Below are positions 21,962-33,557 of a stretch of 64,000 nucleotides of DNA, piece by piece. The translations under genes and the position numbers were made by a program. The notes below the pieces were generated by a model, which had not been told where the DNA came from, did no database searches, and saw nothing but the letters and a program-made list of their open reading frames with translations. The stretch is from positions 19,848,160 through 19,912,159 of the forward strand of contig NC_080055.1 of assembly GCF_026212465.1 (NCBI RefSeq). The letters are read 5' to 3'. Position 1 is the stretch's first letter; the number at the start of each line of letters is the position of its first letter. Source of the stretch: Amaranthus tricolor. Taxonomy: Eukaryota > Streptophyta > Magnoliopsida > Caryophyllales > Amaranthaceae.

Positions 21962-22523
21962 TGTTGTACGATAGCGGAAGCAAGGTCGATGAACAACAAT
22001 GAAACAATAGGAAATTCAATGCAAACAATAAGAAAATGACACCAGAAATTTAACGTGGTTCACTATCAATGTGATAGCTACGTCCACCGACACCGAGAAC
22101 AAATAATTTGACTATGATCGCAAAGAATACAAGATGAATTTCAATCACGCTCACAAACTACTATGGCTCTCTTGTGATCTCTTACAATTTGTGAATCATA
22201 ATTCCCTAGTGCTAACAAGAGGGTGTATTTATAATAAATCAACTTGAAAGACAGTTTTAAAGGACTAAGTAACCACAAATAACCGACCACAAATAAAGGT
22301 AACCGTCCCAAAAGACGTTTCCCGTGAAAAGAAACTTCAATTGCGCGACCCGTGTAAAACTACGCGAGTCACAGAGTGAAGGCAGAAGCAGCTCCGCACC
22401 CCGCGGAGAATGACGCGCCTCGCGGACTTGGTCAGAATATTCTCCGAGCCCCGCCGAGGTCCCTCTGACCCGTACTGATCTCATTCAATGGTGCTTTACT
22501 AGTTTGAGTCACCATTAACAACA
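21962..22523 (-). repeat. 3' LTR of the Tork-like element
   Basis: 562 bp, homologous to 27772-28303. The GC-rich segment at 22380-22470 (CCCCGCGGAG, CGCGCCTCGCGG) is shorter in the other LTR. A purine-rich tract (AAGGTGGAGATT on the minus strand) abuts it at 22524-22535. Confidence 0.88.
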
Positions 22524-22808
22524 ATCTCCACCTTGACGAAAACTTGTATTCAGCAGACGATCTCATCAACACACAGTGAACATATCTCAAGCCAAAACCC
22601 GATGTAAGGCTCATGCATAAGCCGTACATCCCGATAAATCTTCAACCAAGACTCATCCCGACAAGTCTCCAACCAAGACCTATCACCTACTTGTCACCAA
22701 GTATAACAACTCATAATGCTCCATCTGCATCACAAGCCCCGAGTAAGCTCCACCTTAAGGCCAACATGCCTACAACAGGAGCTCCCCAACACTGCCCCTA
22801 AGGGCCTA

Positions 22809-23330
22809 CTACATCACATAGTAATCAATATTTAGCAAGTCTAAGCAATGTTTAAACTTACTAAATGGAACAGACTTAGTAAAGAAATCAGCTGGATTGT
22901 CAGCGGTCCCGATCTTCTTTACCTTTACCCTCTTGTCAGTACGCAAGAAATGATACCTGACAACAATGTGCTTGGTCCGATCATGGTGTACTTGGTCTTT
23001 AGGTAAGCAAATGGCACTTAGACTATCACAATACACCGTAGCAAAATCCTGTGCGATACCCAGTTCACCTACAAGGCCTTTGAGCCATATAGACTCCTTA
23101 GCTGCAGAAGTTAAAGCCATGTACTCAGCTTCAGTAGTAGACAACGTAACCAAAGACTGCAATGTAGACTTCCAACTAACCACAGAACCACCCAAAGTAA
23201 ACACATACCCGGTCACCGACCTTCTGGTATCCACATCTCCTGGTATCCACATCAGCTGCATAATCAGAATCACTATATCCAGTTACCAAACACTCCTTAC
23301 CATTCCCATATACAAGACCAATATCAGCTG
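22809..23330 (-). pseudogene. Tork-like polyprotein: RNase H end
   Basis: RNase H blocks [63 protein letters not shown] and [14 protein letters not shown] are visible. The frame upstream breaks near 23273 by duplication or shift of a short GGTATCCACATC segment (23224-23252). Confidence 0.75.
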
Positions 23331-23368
23331 TCCCTCTCAAATAGCGAAAAATCCTTTTTCACCCCTTG

Positions 23369-23935
23369 CTAGTGCTCTCTCCCAGGTCGAGCAATGAACC
23401 TAATCACAACACTAACAGCGTGCACAATATCCGGCCTAGTACAGACCATAGCATACATCAAACAGCCAACAGCGTTGGCATAAGGGACCCTAGATATATA
23501 AGCCAACTTCTCCTCAGTTTGAGGTGACATAGACAAAGACAATTTGCAGCTCATAGATGCTGGTGTACTTATAGGCTTCGATTTCTCCATCCCAAAACGA
23601 GACAAAATCCTTTCGATGTAACTTTACTGAGTCAAGAAAAGCTTACCTCTAGCCCGATCCCTATAGATCTCCATACCCAAAATCTTCTTAGCTGGACCCA
23701 AATCTTTCATGTCAAATTCCGAGTTAAGCAACTCTTTAAGTCTAGCAATATCCGATTTATTCTTTGTGGCAACAAGCATGTCATCAATATATAGCAACAG
23801 ATAAATCATGAAACCGTCATCTAGCTTACTATGATACACACAGCAATCATACGAATTCCTATCAAAACCTTGCGAAACCATAAAAGAATCAAACCTCTTG
23901 TACCACTGCCGAGGGGATTGCTTAAGTCCATACAA
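23369..23935 (-). pseudogene. Tork-like polyprotein: RT second half
   Basis: Two frames of one domain: MYGLKQSPRQWYKRFDSF with catalytic YIDDMLVA (D-D retained, Val to Ile in YVDD) in 23624-23935, and SKPISTPASM..CTRPDIVHAVSVVIRF in 23369-23605. They are separated by an in-frame stop at 23621-23626 (Q-to-stop or similar). Confidence 0.75.
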
Positions 23936-24036
23936 CTATTTTAGCAATCTGCATGCATAGTGCTCTTTCCCTCGGCCTGCTTCATCAAAATCTCCTCCTT
24001 CAAATCGCCATGAAGGAAAGTCGTCTTCACATCCAG

Positions 24037-24900
24037 CTACACCAGCTCAAGGTCATAATGTGCTACAATTGACAATAGCACCCGAATAGAAGTATGTCGT
24101 ACCACCGGTGAGAATATCTCCACAAAGTCAACCCCTTCTACCTGACTGAACCCCTTTGCAACTAGCCTAGCCTTAAAACGAACTTTCTCAGATTCAGATG
24201 ACCCTTCTTTCTTCTTAAAGATCCACTTACACCCTACAAGTTTTCTTCCCTCTGGTACCTTCATAGGTTCCCACACTCTGTTCTTGTAAAGAGATTGCAT
24301 CTCTTCACCCATTAGTAAAGACTCACTACAACTAAGTGCTTGTTTATACGTGGCAGGTTCATATGACTCTACATCATCAGCTACACTCAATGCATAACCT
24401 GTCAAATTCTCAACAAAGCAATTCCTTCCTTCCATCTCTTCAATCGACCTAACATGCTTCTTGATAACTCGTCTAGGTTTCTCAAGAATGGTGTCAGATT
24501 GACTAGATGACCCCTGATTAGACTGCTCCACCTCCTCCCCAGAGTTAGGAGGAGATGGAACAACCTCAGGTTCAGGAGTACCCGACACTAGAATCTCAGC
24601 ATCATCATCAATAAATTGCACTCGAGGTAAATCAGTAATGGATGACCGATGTTCCTCAAGTACTCCATCTGTCTGCAGCAAGTTCTCCCCTTCCTTTCCC
24701 AAATCAGAATACTCCGAGCTCTTCTTGGAATACATGGTGCTCTCATCAAAAGTGACATCCCTACTAAGAATGACCCGATGCTCCGAAGGTGAATAGATCC
24801 TAAACCCCTTCACACCATCACCGTACCCAACAAAACACCCCGTCTTGGCTCGTGGATCCAGCTTACCCTCACTAACATGATAATAAGCTAGTTTCACCAA
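24037..24900 (-). pseudogene. Tork-like polyprotein: integrase tail and RT first half
   Basis: Starts in the integrase C-terminal tail (KLDPRAKTGCFVGYGDGVKGFRIY, ILSRDVTFDES). An acidic linker follows, then the RT entry region VGCKWIFKKKEG, FKARLVAKGFSQVEG and FSPVVRHTSIRVLLSIVAHYDLE. Between it and 23935 the sequence has stops. Upstream continuity with the integrase core is interrupted by the foreign segment at about 24905-25825. Confidence 0.75.
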
Positions 24901-24904
24901 ACCC

Positions 24905-25825
24905 TAGAAATAAAACTACTCACTAAGCATGTTAAAACTAACAAGAGATTCAACAATGAAATTCATGGAGAAAATAAAATTTAAATTTAATAGAGAAACA
25001 AGCATTCAAAGATAACAATAATAACCAAGAACAAGAAATTAGAATTGAAATTAATACCTTCAATATAATTAAAATTACAATGTCGAAGCGTTGATTAACA
25101 ATCCCTCAAGGCAAGTAATATGATAAATCCCTTTCAATACCAAACCCTCAAAACAGAGAAAAAGAAAAAGGAACAACGTCTCCTCTCCTATTACATTCCC
25201 TAATGATAAAATATAAACCGTGCGAAAAACGGTTATTAAAGCAGGACCGGACCGGGTTTCTAGAAGACCGGACCGGGTCCGTATGCTGGGAGTTTTCAGA
25301 GAGCAAAAATCGCAGGACCCGACCGGGTTTAGGCAAGACCGGACCGGGTCCGTAAGCTGAGCATTCATGCAAGTGATTATTGACAGACCCGACCGGGTTT
25401 AGAGTATACCCGATCGGGTCCTGGTCTTGGAGGCTTACATTCCTACTTCTCAATTGAAATCGCTCGGGTATGAAAATACCCGCCCGGGCCCATCATCATG
25501 TGCTTATTTTTCTTCATTAGAACATGGCAAAAGTACAAACGAGACCCAATGGGACTAAAAGCATATCCGAATGGACCCGTGAGCTCACAAAAGTGTCGTA
25601 GTGCGGTCTCGAACTCTGCCAAATCTCAAAGCACGCATCCTAATGCTCAGAATTGATCCGCTTCCAATACAAGAGTGGAGTAAAATGGCCTGAAATAATC
25701 AAAGACACACAAAAACTCCAACCAAGCGTAAAACCACATGGAAAATGAGAAATCACACATCAAAATGCCATAAAATGCAAGGGAAAGGAGCATAAAAATA
25801 TAGTATAAAGTGCATACATCAGCAA
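24905..25825. mobile_element. Secondary insertion inside the Tork-like element, with GC-rich palindromic array
   Basis: The polyprotein runs FSNLKIFGCVAD up to about 25826 and resumes with YHVSEGKLDPRAK at about 24890. The intervening roughly 0.9 kb is therefore foreign. It has no coding frame of note. At 25240-25500 it carries about eight variants of a GACCGGACCGGGT-type palindromic word. I could not define ends or a target duplication, and it is not assigned to a family. Confidence 0.5.
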
Positions 25826-26317
25826 CACAGCCAAAAATCTTCAAATTAGAGAAACTAGGCAACTTACCACTTCATATCTCAAACGGGATTTTGAAGTCAA
25901 TTCCCGAATGAGGACCCCTATTGGTGATATAACAAGTTGTCATCACAGATTCACTCCAATACTTCCTCCCAAGCCTTGCATTAGAGAGCATGCATCGAAC
26001 TCTCTCAAGCACATCTGATTAACCCGTTCTGCAACACCGTTCTGTTGTGGTGTCATCCTGACGGTATGATGCCGACCAATACCCTCATCTGCACAGAACT
26101 GATTAAACTCTTCTTTGCAAAACTCTAGCCCATTGTCTGTTCGTAGCTTCTTGATCTTCCTACTTTGTCGATTCTCCACTAAAGCTTTCCATTGCTTAAA
26201 AGCTTTGAAGGCCTCATTCTTTGACTTAAGAAACCTAAGCCATGTGTATCGGGATTTGTCATCTACAAATGACACAAAATTGCGAAAACCTCCTATACCT
26301 TCAACCCTAGATGGACC
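25826..26317 (-). pseudogene. Tork-like polyprotein: integrase core
   Basis: FVDDKSRYTWLRFLKSKNEA, LRTDNGLEFC and VRMTPQQNGVAERVN are the second Asp and Glu regions of a copia integrase. The frame is lost downstream (RVNQMCLREFD in place of the usual MNRT.. helix) and upstream at 26318. Confidence 0.75.
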
Positions 26318-27157
26318 TCAGCAATCTGAATAGACATAATCGAGCACTTCATCAGTAATGTGAGCACCCTTGCTGAACTTTGACCTGTGTTTCTTCCCAA
26401 ACACACAATGGTCACAAAATTCAAGGTTGCCAACCTTGATACCGGATAGTAGACCCCTCTTAGACAAAAGCTGCATCCCTTTCTCCCCCATATGACCAAG
26501 CCTCATGTGCCCAATCTTGGTCATCTCCTGGTGAGATACTGATGCGCAAACCGCAGAATTAGACAGTGTGACACCCTCAAAGACATAGAGGGTGTTCCTC
26601 TTGATACCCTTAAGTACCAACTCCGAAGCTCGATAAATGGACAGCTCCCCATCTGAAAACGTTCCATTGTACCCCAAATCATCCAAGGTACCCAATGAAA
26701 TCAGATTCTTCCCCAAAGCAGGGACATGCCGCACCCTAGTCAATGTAAACTTTCGCCCATCTCTAGTACTCAATCTTATGGATCCAATACTCGTAACCTT
26801 ACAAGGTGTGTTGTTACCTACAATAACATTACCCCCATTGCAAGACTCATACGTGTCAAACCAATCTCGACGCGGACTCATATGGAACGAACACTCCGAA
26901 TCTAGAACCCAATCATCAGAAAGATCCCTAAACTTAGCAGAACTCACTAATGCCAAGTCTTCCTCTGAATTATAGTTCTCCTTCGGTTTTACTTCAACTA
27001 CAGCAGCTTGGGACTTGCCCTTCCTCACCGGACAATTAGCCCTAAAGTGACCCGGTTTTTCGCAGTAATAACAAGTCTTCCCCGCAGTCTTACCAGATCC
27101 CTTATTGCCGTTTCCAGCACCCGACCCAGTATTGTTGCCCTTGTTAACCCCCTTCAC
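26318..27157 (-). pseudogene. Tork-like polyprotein: zinc knuckle, protease and pre-integrase
   Basis: CCHC knuckle CYYCEKPGHFRANC at about residue 28 and protease site WVLDSECSFHMSP, where the active-site DSG is changed to DSE (catalytic Asp present, Gly lost). Next is the GAG-pre-integrase segment (MRLGHMGEKGMQLLSKRGLL, CDHCVFGKKHR). It ends at the start of the integrase (VLDYVYSDC). Confidence 0.78.
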
Positions 27158-27728
27158 TTCCCGGACTTAACAAACAACCCACTGCCACTATCCCCGTTAT
27201 CACGTATAGCTTTTTGACGAAGTTCCCTAGTATGAAGTTCTGCCTTCACTTCTTCTAGGGTCAGGTAGTCTTTACCAACAACATCTACTTTAACATCTAA
27301 GTTACGCAAATCCAGTAAAATAGAGTTAAGTTTTTCAAGATGTACCCGTAAGGGAGTACCTGACTGCATTCGGAGGCTGAACAACCGCTGCTTCAGCAAT
27401 AATTTATTGGTCAGCGACTTAGTCATATACAATGACTCCAACTTCTTCCAAAGTTCCGCCACTGTAGCCTGATCAGTGACCTCCGTGTGATGATATGATC
27501 ATCCAAACTTAGCAAAATGATAGAATAAGCCTTTTCCTCCATTACTGCTAATTGCCCGTCGGTTAATCCATCATTCGACCCCGCAGTGGTACTCCATAAA
27601 GCCAACGGACACCAGATTTGCTGATGTTTCAACAGAGCCTTCATCTTTATTTGCCATAGCCCGAAGCTATTTTTCCCGGTAAATTTCTCAATTTTTATTA
27701 TAGAATCTCCAGCCATTGTTTCACTCAA
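27154..27728 (-). pseudogene. Tork-like gag
   Basis: Two overlapping frames of one gag: 27423-27728 (IIKIEKFTGKNSFGLWQIKMKALLKHQQIW) and 27154-27462 (LWKKLESLYMTKSLTNKLLLKQRLFSLRM), joined by a frameshift near 27480. A stop at 27154 separates it from the zinc-knuckle frame. Confidence 0.75.
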
Positions 27729-27756
27729 AAACTCTCCAAGGACTTAAAACCTGAGC

Positions 27757-27769
27757 TCTTGATGCCAAT
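27757..27769 (-). promoter_or_regulatory. Primer binding site of the Tork-like element
   Basis: TGGCATCAAGAGC on the minus strand, two bases inside the 5' LTR. It departs at two positions from the common TGGTATCAGAGC. Confidence 0.65.
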
Positions 27770-27771
27770 TG

Positions 27772-28303
27772 TTGTGCGACAGCGAAAGCAAGGTCGATGA
27801 ACAACAATGAAACAACAGGAAATTCAATGCAAACAATAAGAAAATGACACCAGAAATTTAACGTGGTTCACTATCAATGTGATAGCTACGTCCACCAGCA
27901 CCGAGAACAAATAATTTCACTATGATCGCAAAGAATACAAGATGAATTCCAATCACGCTCACAAACTACTATGGCTCTCTAGTTATCTCTTACAATTTGT
28001 AAATCATAACTCCCTAGTGCTAACAAGAGGGTGTATTTATAATAAATTACCTTGAAAGACAGTTTTAGGGACTAAGTAACACCAACCACAAATAAAGGTA
28101 ACCGTCCCAAAAGACATTTCCCGTGAAAAGAAACTTCAATTGCGCGACCCGTGTAAAACTACGCGAGCCGCAGAGTGGAGGTAGAAGTAGCTCCGCGCCC
28201 CGCGGACTTGGTCAGAACATTCTCCGCGCCTCGCGGAGGTCCCTCTAACTCGTACTGATCTCCTTCAATGGTGCTTTGCTAGTTTGAGTCACCATTAACA
28301 ACA
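27772..28303 (-). repeat. 5' LTR of the Tork-like element
   Basis: 532 bp, starts TGTTGT and ends ACAACA. Followed by TSD TCTTC. Confidence 0.88.
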
Positions 28304-28308
28304 TCTTC

Positions 28309-29317
28309 CTTGATCATTTTCTAGAATTCAATGAGGATATTAATAGTTCTTTTTAAACAAATTACAGGGCTGTTATGTTTCATCATGAGACTTCATTCCT
28401 CATATAACTCAAGCTACAACCTTCTTTGAGTTCCCTTCTTGTTTAAATATCTCAATGAAACAGTTTATTGCCATCTTAGAATCTGGGATACCCTTCATAC
28501 TCAGGTTCTCACGTCGAAAGAATGTCCCAGAGTGCTCTCAAAACAAAATTCAATACCTTGGGTGGATATTTGAGTCTCTATATTCTAGCCCATGGTCGCT
28601 CAAATTTGTGAAATGGTTTAAGGATGAAGAGGAAGAAGAAGAAGAATGGAGGAGGAAGAACACGATGAATGGAAGAGGAAGGAGCTACTTAGTTTTAATG
28701 AAATGGAACAGGGGTAAAATGACAATTTCCTTATATAACGAAAAACAAATGTTTTTCACCTCATAATGTTACTGCAGTTAATTGTTCAACAGTAGAGTGC
28801 TATTTTGTAGAAATTTATTAAGAATTGCTACCACTGGCCATTTGCAATAGTTGGTGCCTACCATATAGAATATCCCCTAATTTAACATGTTCCTCCATAA
28901 AACAAATTCACACTATCATAAACCAACAAAATCAATAATATAACCAGACTCAAATGACCTAACAGCTATAAGACCTCTGAAACATAATAGCCCAACCTTT
29001 CCAGCAACGTATTGTGTTACATTAGAATAGAGAATATGAAGTAGTTGAGAGCCACCAATCTCTATCTCATCGGCCGAGAGTTCATGTTAACATTAAGAAT
29101 CCTTAAATTCAAAGTGATCATCAACAAACTAAGATGCTCATTAATATTTGTATCAAATTGGAAGTATAAAACAAACAAAGAAAGCATAATTGTTTATTGA
29201 TAAGAAAAGAAGCGAGACACTTAAGTAATACCAACACTCGACACCAATTATTCATCCCTCAAAAACCAATAGACAACTTCATGATAACTTTAAGACGATG
29301 GTCAGGGAGATTCCTTA
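28309..29317. other. Intergenic, no gene recognised
   Basis: An open stretch at 28455-28766 contains a run of GAG/GAA codons and no recognisable domain, so I do not call it a gene. No repeat boundaries seen. Confidence 0.35.
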
Positions 29318-29815
29318 ATGCTTCCCAACTCCTCCTTATCAGTTGAAATATTGGCCAATCCTAACCGGACTAAGTTAAAGTCCCAACCATATTTCAATTT
29401 GATGAAACCAAGTATTCGGAGACTAGAAGAACATATCATCGCTTACAAGAATCTTATGATCCTCCAAACTACAAAGATGACATCCATGTGTAAATATTTC
29501 CTAACAACCTTGACAATCGTAACACTGACTTGGTACGCTTATCTTTTGATTGGGAGCATTTCTGGTTTTTCCCATCTTGAAGCTAAGTTTCAAAATTACT
29601 TTGTTTCCTCTAAAAGGAGGGAAAAAAAATCAAACTTTCATTTATTTAACATCACTCAGCAAGGAGAGTCAGTCTCGACATATACTTACAAAGATTCCAT
29701 GAAGGTGCCTTCACAAGTCTAGATCTTGACAAGGCAATATTTGTATATGCCATGATTAAAGGAATAAGGAGTCAAACACATAAATTTCGATTGATCAAAA
29801 GCCAAGTTAAGTCTA
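29318..29815 (+). pseudogene. Ty3/gypsy gag fragment
   Basis: The frame shows the retrotransposon gag core: EEHIIAYKNLMILQTTKMTS, LTWYAYLLIGSISGFSHLEAKFQNYF, NITQQGESVSTYTY. After a frameshift near 29710 it continues with LDLDKAIFVYAMIKGIRSQTH. It is cut at 29815 by the start of a Copia 5' LTR. A protease piece of a Gypsy element appears at 31480-31625. Confidence 0.6.
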
Positions 29816-29989
29816 TGGGAAAGAAGATTATTTAGTTACATAATATTAGTCAGTTATTTAGTCAGTTATTATATATTTAGTTTCCTAATAGAAAAGTGCC
29901 CATGTATATATAGAAGAAGTTACTCTTTAATAAACAATGAGAAAAACTTTATTTTATCAACCAAAATTTCCATTATCTTAAAATCTTCA
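29816..29989 (+). repeat. 5' LTR of a short-LTR Copia remnant
   Basis: About 174 bp from TGGGAAAGAAG to ATCTTCA, directly followed by TGGTATCAGAGCC. It contains ATGTATATATAG as TATA region. Its size matches the 173-bp LTRs of the related element at 46568-51576. The left boundary is inferred from the break in gypsy gag. Confidence 0.6.
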
Positions 29990-30002
29990 TGGTATCAGAG
30001 CC
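29990..30002 (+). promoter_or_regulatory. Primer binding site of the short-LTR Copia remnant
   Basis: TGGTATCAGAGCC on the plus strand, abutting the LTR. Confidence 0.8.
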
Positions 30003-30054
30003 TTAGGGTTTAGATTCGGGAAGGCCTCATCATCTACCGTTTCTTACCTTGCAA

Positions 30055-31179
30055 ATGGCCGATTTATCAGAAGAGCAAACACAGCAAACCCTAATGTCAA
30101 TGGAACAGATGGAACAGATGTTTCAGATGTTCCAGAAACTCAACAAAGTAAACAATCAAACTGAAAACCCAACATAACTCAAAATTTCAGAAAAACTCAC
30201 ATACCACAATTATACAAAATGGTGCAAGTTAATGCATGTAGCAATTGGAGGTCGGGGGCGGCTTAGTCACATCACTACCGGACCCCCACCACCGTCAGAC
30301 CCCAATTATACCCAATGGGAACAAAGAGATGCCATGATCATAGCGTGGATAATTGAGAACATAGATGGAGATATTGTAAATCAATTCCTGGACTACACAA
30401 CAGCACACAGCCTATGGCAAGGGATCTAAAGTCTCTTAGGATGTGGTAGGGACGAACTGCAAATTTTCGATTTGAGTTCAAAGGCAGAAACATTAAGGCA
30501 GGACAACGACACTATCGAAGTTTACTACGGTAAACTCAACATACTATGGAAAGAAATCGATCGAAAAATGCCAAATCCAATGTCATGCCCACTAGATATA
30601 ACAGAATTCAATAAATACATCCAAAGACAGAGACTTTATCAATTCCTCACTGGGATTAACGACAATCTAGACAAAGGAAAAAGGGACATTCTCAATAGTG
30701 AACCTTTACCAATGGTGGAGATAGCCTACGCCTCAATCAGACGAGAGATCAAACGTCGGAAAATTATGAACGACGTCTCATCACCGGGACTTCGTCCCTC
30801 AGACATTGGATCGGGTTTAGCCACGAGGAACAAACATTTCCAAAGAAGCCGAGAAGAGGATGACCGGAGGAAAATCCGACGCACTCACTATGGTGGTTCC
30901 AGGCATACAAAGGAGGGATGCTTCAAACTTGTGGGGTACCCCGAGTGGTGGGACGATCTACAGAAAAGGAAAGCCGCCACCAAGGCACCGGCAAGCCGGA
31001 CTGGCGGCAAGGCTAACCTCAGTACTGCCGATCAACCGACATCATGTCTAAAATCAGGTGAACTAGAAGGATGGAGCAATGGGGAAGGAGAGGCAACAGT
31101 AACCACAGAACAGGGAGACAACAATGGTGAGAAACAGAAGACGGAAGAGAGAGGAGCAACAGCCGTCAGACAACAATGA
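30055..31179 (+). pseudogene. Short-LTR Copia gag
   Basis: In-frame reading gives MADLSEEQTQQ, LTYHNYTKWCKLMHVA, QFLDYTTAHSLWQGI, LQIFDLSSKAE, and a zinc-knuckle relic HYGGSRHTKEGCFKLVGYPEWW in which the first Cys is replaced. Stops interrupt it at about 30174 and 30427. It aligns by eye along its whole length with the gag at 49624-51357, so both are members of one Copia family on opposite strands. Confidence 0.7.
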
Positions 31180-31640
31180 TACACATGGGTTTATTGAGAT
31201 AAAAGCTAGAGGATACTCTATGAATAATCCTATAATTCGAGCTACTAAAGATATTATTTATACTCTTCAAAGAGTCCCCCTTAAGACGACCCCTAATAAC
31301 CTAGTCATGAAATATCATGATTCGATAAGTAAGCCTTTGCAAAAGCCTCACTCAGACCTGGTGGTCGTGACAACAAATTCAAGGAAATAAAATGTCTTAA
31401 GAGACCTAGGAAGCACACAGACTTAATCACCATGAATTTCCAAAGATAAATGAAATATAAGGAGGAATATATTCAAGCAATGGATAGATCACTTGTTGGT
31501 TTTGCAGGTGGCCGAAGTCTTATTTCTCAGAAGGATCATATTACCCGTTCAAATAGGAGATAAAAATAAAATTCAGACTATGCCTATTAGATTCACAGTG
31601 GTGGATACGAACTTTACGTACACATGCTCACAAACAACTT
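31180..31640 (+). pseudogene. Gypsy protease fragment and unassigned sequence
   Basis: At about 31530-31620 the plus strand reads LPVQIGDKNKIQTMPIRFTVVD, the end of a Ty3/gypsy protease domain. This suggests the Copia remnant was inserted into the Gypsy element whose gag lies at 29318-29815. The sequence at 31180-31470 has no recognised domain. Confidence 0.4.
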
Positions 31641-31779
31641 CACATAAAAATAAATTTATTAACTAGATATAGCAATTCACAAACAAAGAGAAATTGAAAT
31701 GGGGAAAAACATTTGTTTCATTTCCTTTGAGGAACTAAAGATCTTGGATTATTTTATCAATCAAAACACGATACCACTT

Positions 31780-32300
31780 TTATTGGATACGTAGATGCTG
31801 GATGCTTATCAGACCTACACAAGGCTAAATCGCAATGTATTCACATATATAGGTACCACTATATCTTAGAGATCCATAGAACAAACATTGATTACTACAT
31901 CATCAAATCTTGTAGAATTGATTTCCCATCATGAAACAAGTAGATAATGTATTTCATTAAGGTCACTAATTGGTCATATTCAAAAAGGATGTGGGATAAG
32001 CACATAACAAATTCTCCAACTATAATTTATGAAGATAATATCGCTTGTATTGAACAAGTCAGGGAAGCTTCATAATAAGGGATAAAAGCAAACACCTTAC
32101 ACCAAGACTTTTCTACGCACATGCCTTCCAGAAGGATAGAAAAATAGATTTCACACAAATTCGATCAAATGAAAATCTTGTAGACTTGTTCACAAATGCC
32201 CCTCCATCAAAGAGGTTCTGACAACTTGTACACAAAATTGAAATATGGCATCTCCGAGATATATGCTGAGGTTTTTATCGCATTGTATTTTTCCTAAAAA
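31780..32300 (+). pseudogene. Copia RNase H tail, heavily decayed
   Basis: Scattered blocks: YVDAGCLSDLHKAKSQ, then RLFYAHAFQKDRKIDFTQIR, then SNENLVDLFTNAPPSKRF and LVHKIEIWHLRD. These match the order of a Copia RNase H C-terminus. Non-coding tail sequence after it (TTTTTATCGCATTG) continues beyond the CACTA-like element at 36971. Confidence 0.55.
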
Positions 32301-32796
32301 CACTACAAAAAAAAAGCAACTTTCCACTGCCCAAAATAGTTGGAAATCAGTCGGTATAGAGCTATACCGACTGATTTTCAACTATTTTGGGATAGTCGGT
32401 TCTGAATGGTCGAAATCTCATTTTAGTATGAAAACAGTAGAAATTTTCGTCTAATCATGGTAGTCGAAAAATTAGTCGGAAATTCAGACTACCATGTTAG
32501 TCAGAAAATAGTAGGAAATTTCCGACTAATAAATAGTCGGAAAACACTATTTCAGAATTTATCCCAAAATAACAAGACAAAGGTTTTTTAAAAAATTTTC
32601 GACCACCAAGTTGGTCGGAAAAAAAATTAGATGAAAGAATGTGCCACATCATGGTCGGAAAAAAAAAAATTTCGACTACCATGTGGAACCCACATCACGC
32701 CTACATGGCACCCAACACCTTAACAATCAGCTTATATATAAATGGCTTGGGGAAAATTCGAACCGAAGACTTTATGGATATTACATCCACACTCCA

Positions 32797-33092
32797 ATTA
32801 TTATTATTATTATTATTATTATTATTTGTATTAGTGTTTTATTAGTCGTATTAGTGTAATATTAGTATTTTTATTAGTTGTATTAGTATATTATTACTTA
32901 AATTAATATATTATTACTCGTATTAGTTGTATTTGTGTATTATTATTATTATATTATTAGTTGCATAAGTATATTACTACTCGTATTAGTGCATTATTAT
33001 TACTTTATTAGTTATTTAGTCGTATTAGTCGTATTAGTGCATTATTAGTCGTATTAGTGTTTACTCAAAAAAAAGAAGTCGTATTAGTGTAG
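32797..33092. repeat. (ATT)n-rich simple repeat, left block
   Basis: Runs of ATT mixed with TCGTATTAGTG-type words. No coding potential. Confidence 0.8.
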
Positions 33093-33557
33093 TACTCCCT
33101 CCGTTCCTTTTTGTTTTTCCACCTTACTAAAACGGGTAGTTCCATAAGTTTTTCCACTTTAGAATACTTTCCATTTTTTGAAAGTTTTTTTTCCCATTTA
33201 TACCCCTCAAATACCCTCTTTTACCCTAAATAATTCTATTTTAACCCATGGATTCTTTTACTCCCCTTGGGAGCAGCGTGTGTCATTTATGTTCATCAAT
33301 ATATTCTGCTTCCTCTCCCCAAAAGAAGTCGTTGCTTTCTCTCTCTTCTTTGACTTTCTTCCATGGCTTTCTTAGCTTTTATCCCCTGTTCATTCCTCAT
33401 TTTTACTCCATTTTTACTGCATTAAAATGTAGATCGGAATTTGGTCTTCATTTTGATGTTCGTTTTGTGAATTTTGGTTGAGTTTGATTTTTTCAAGCCC
33501 TCTGTTTTGCTTTCTTCTTCGACTTCCATTGTTACTGTTTGAAGCTTTTGTTTGTCC

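Larger units (their letters stand above)
21962..28303 (-). mobile_element. Tork/Tnt1-like Ty1/copia retrotransposon
   Basis: LTRs at 21962-22523 and 27772-28303 begin TGTTGT and end ACAACA and are flanked by the perfect 5-bp duplication TCTTC (21957-21961, 28304-28308). The element is sense on the minus strand, with a primer site TGGCATCAAGAGC at about 27757-27769 (a variant of the tRNA-Met site). Domain order is gag, protease, integrase, RT, RNase H, split by stops and frameshifts, and about 0.9 kb of foreign sequence lies between integrase and RT. LTRs differ by a roughly 30-bp indel and many substitutions, so it is clearly older than the Sirevirus-like element. Confidence 0.9.

Noticed and set aside
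22257..22629. Minus-strand frames across the Tork-like LTR boundary
   Set aside because: They span LTR and internal sequence and match no protein pattern.
28455..28766. Possible small gene
   Set aside because: Low-complexity Glu run and no homology or splice context; not supportable.
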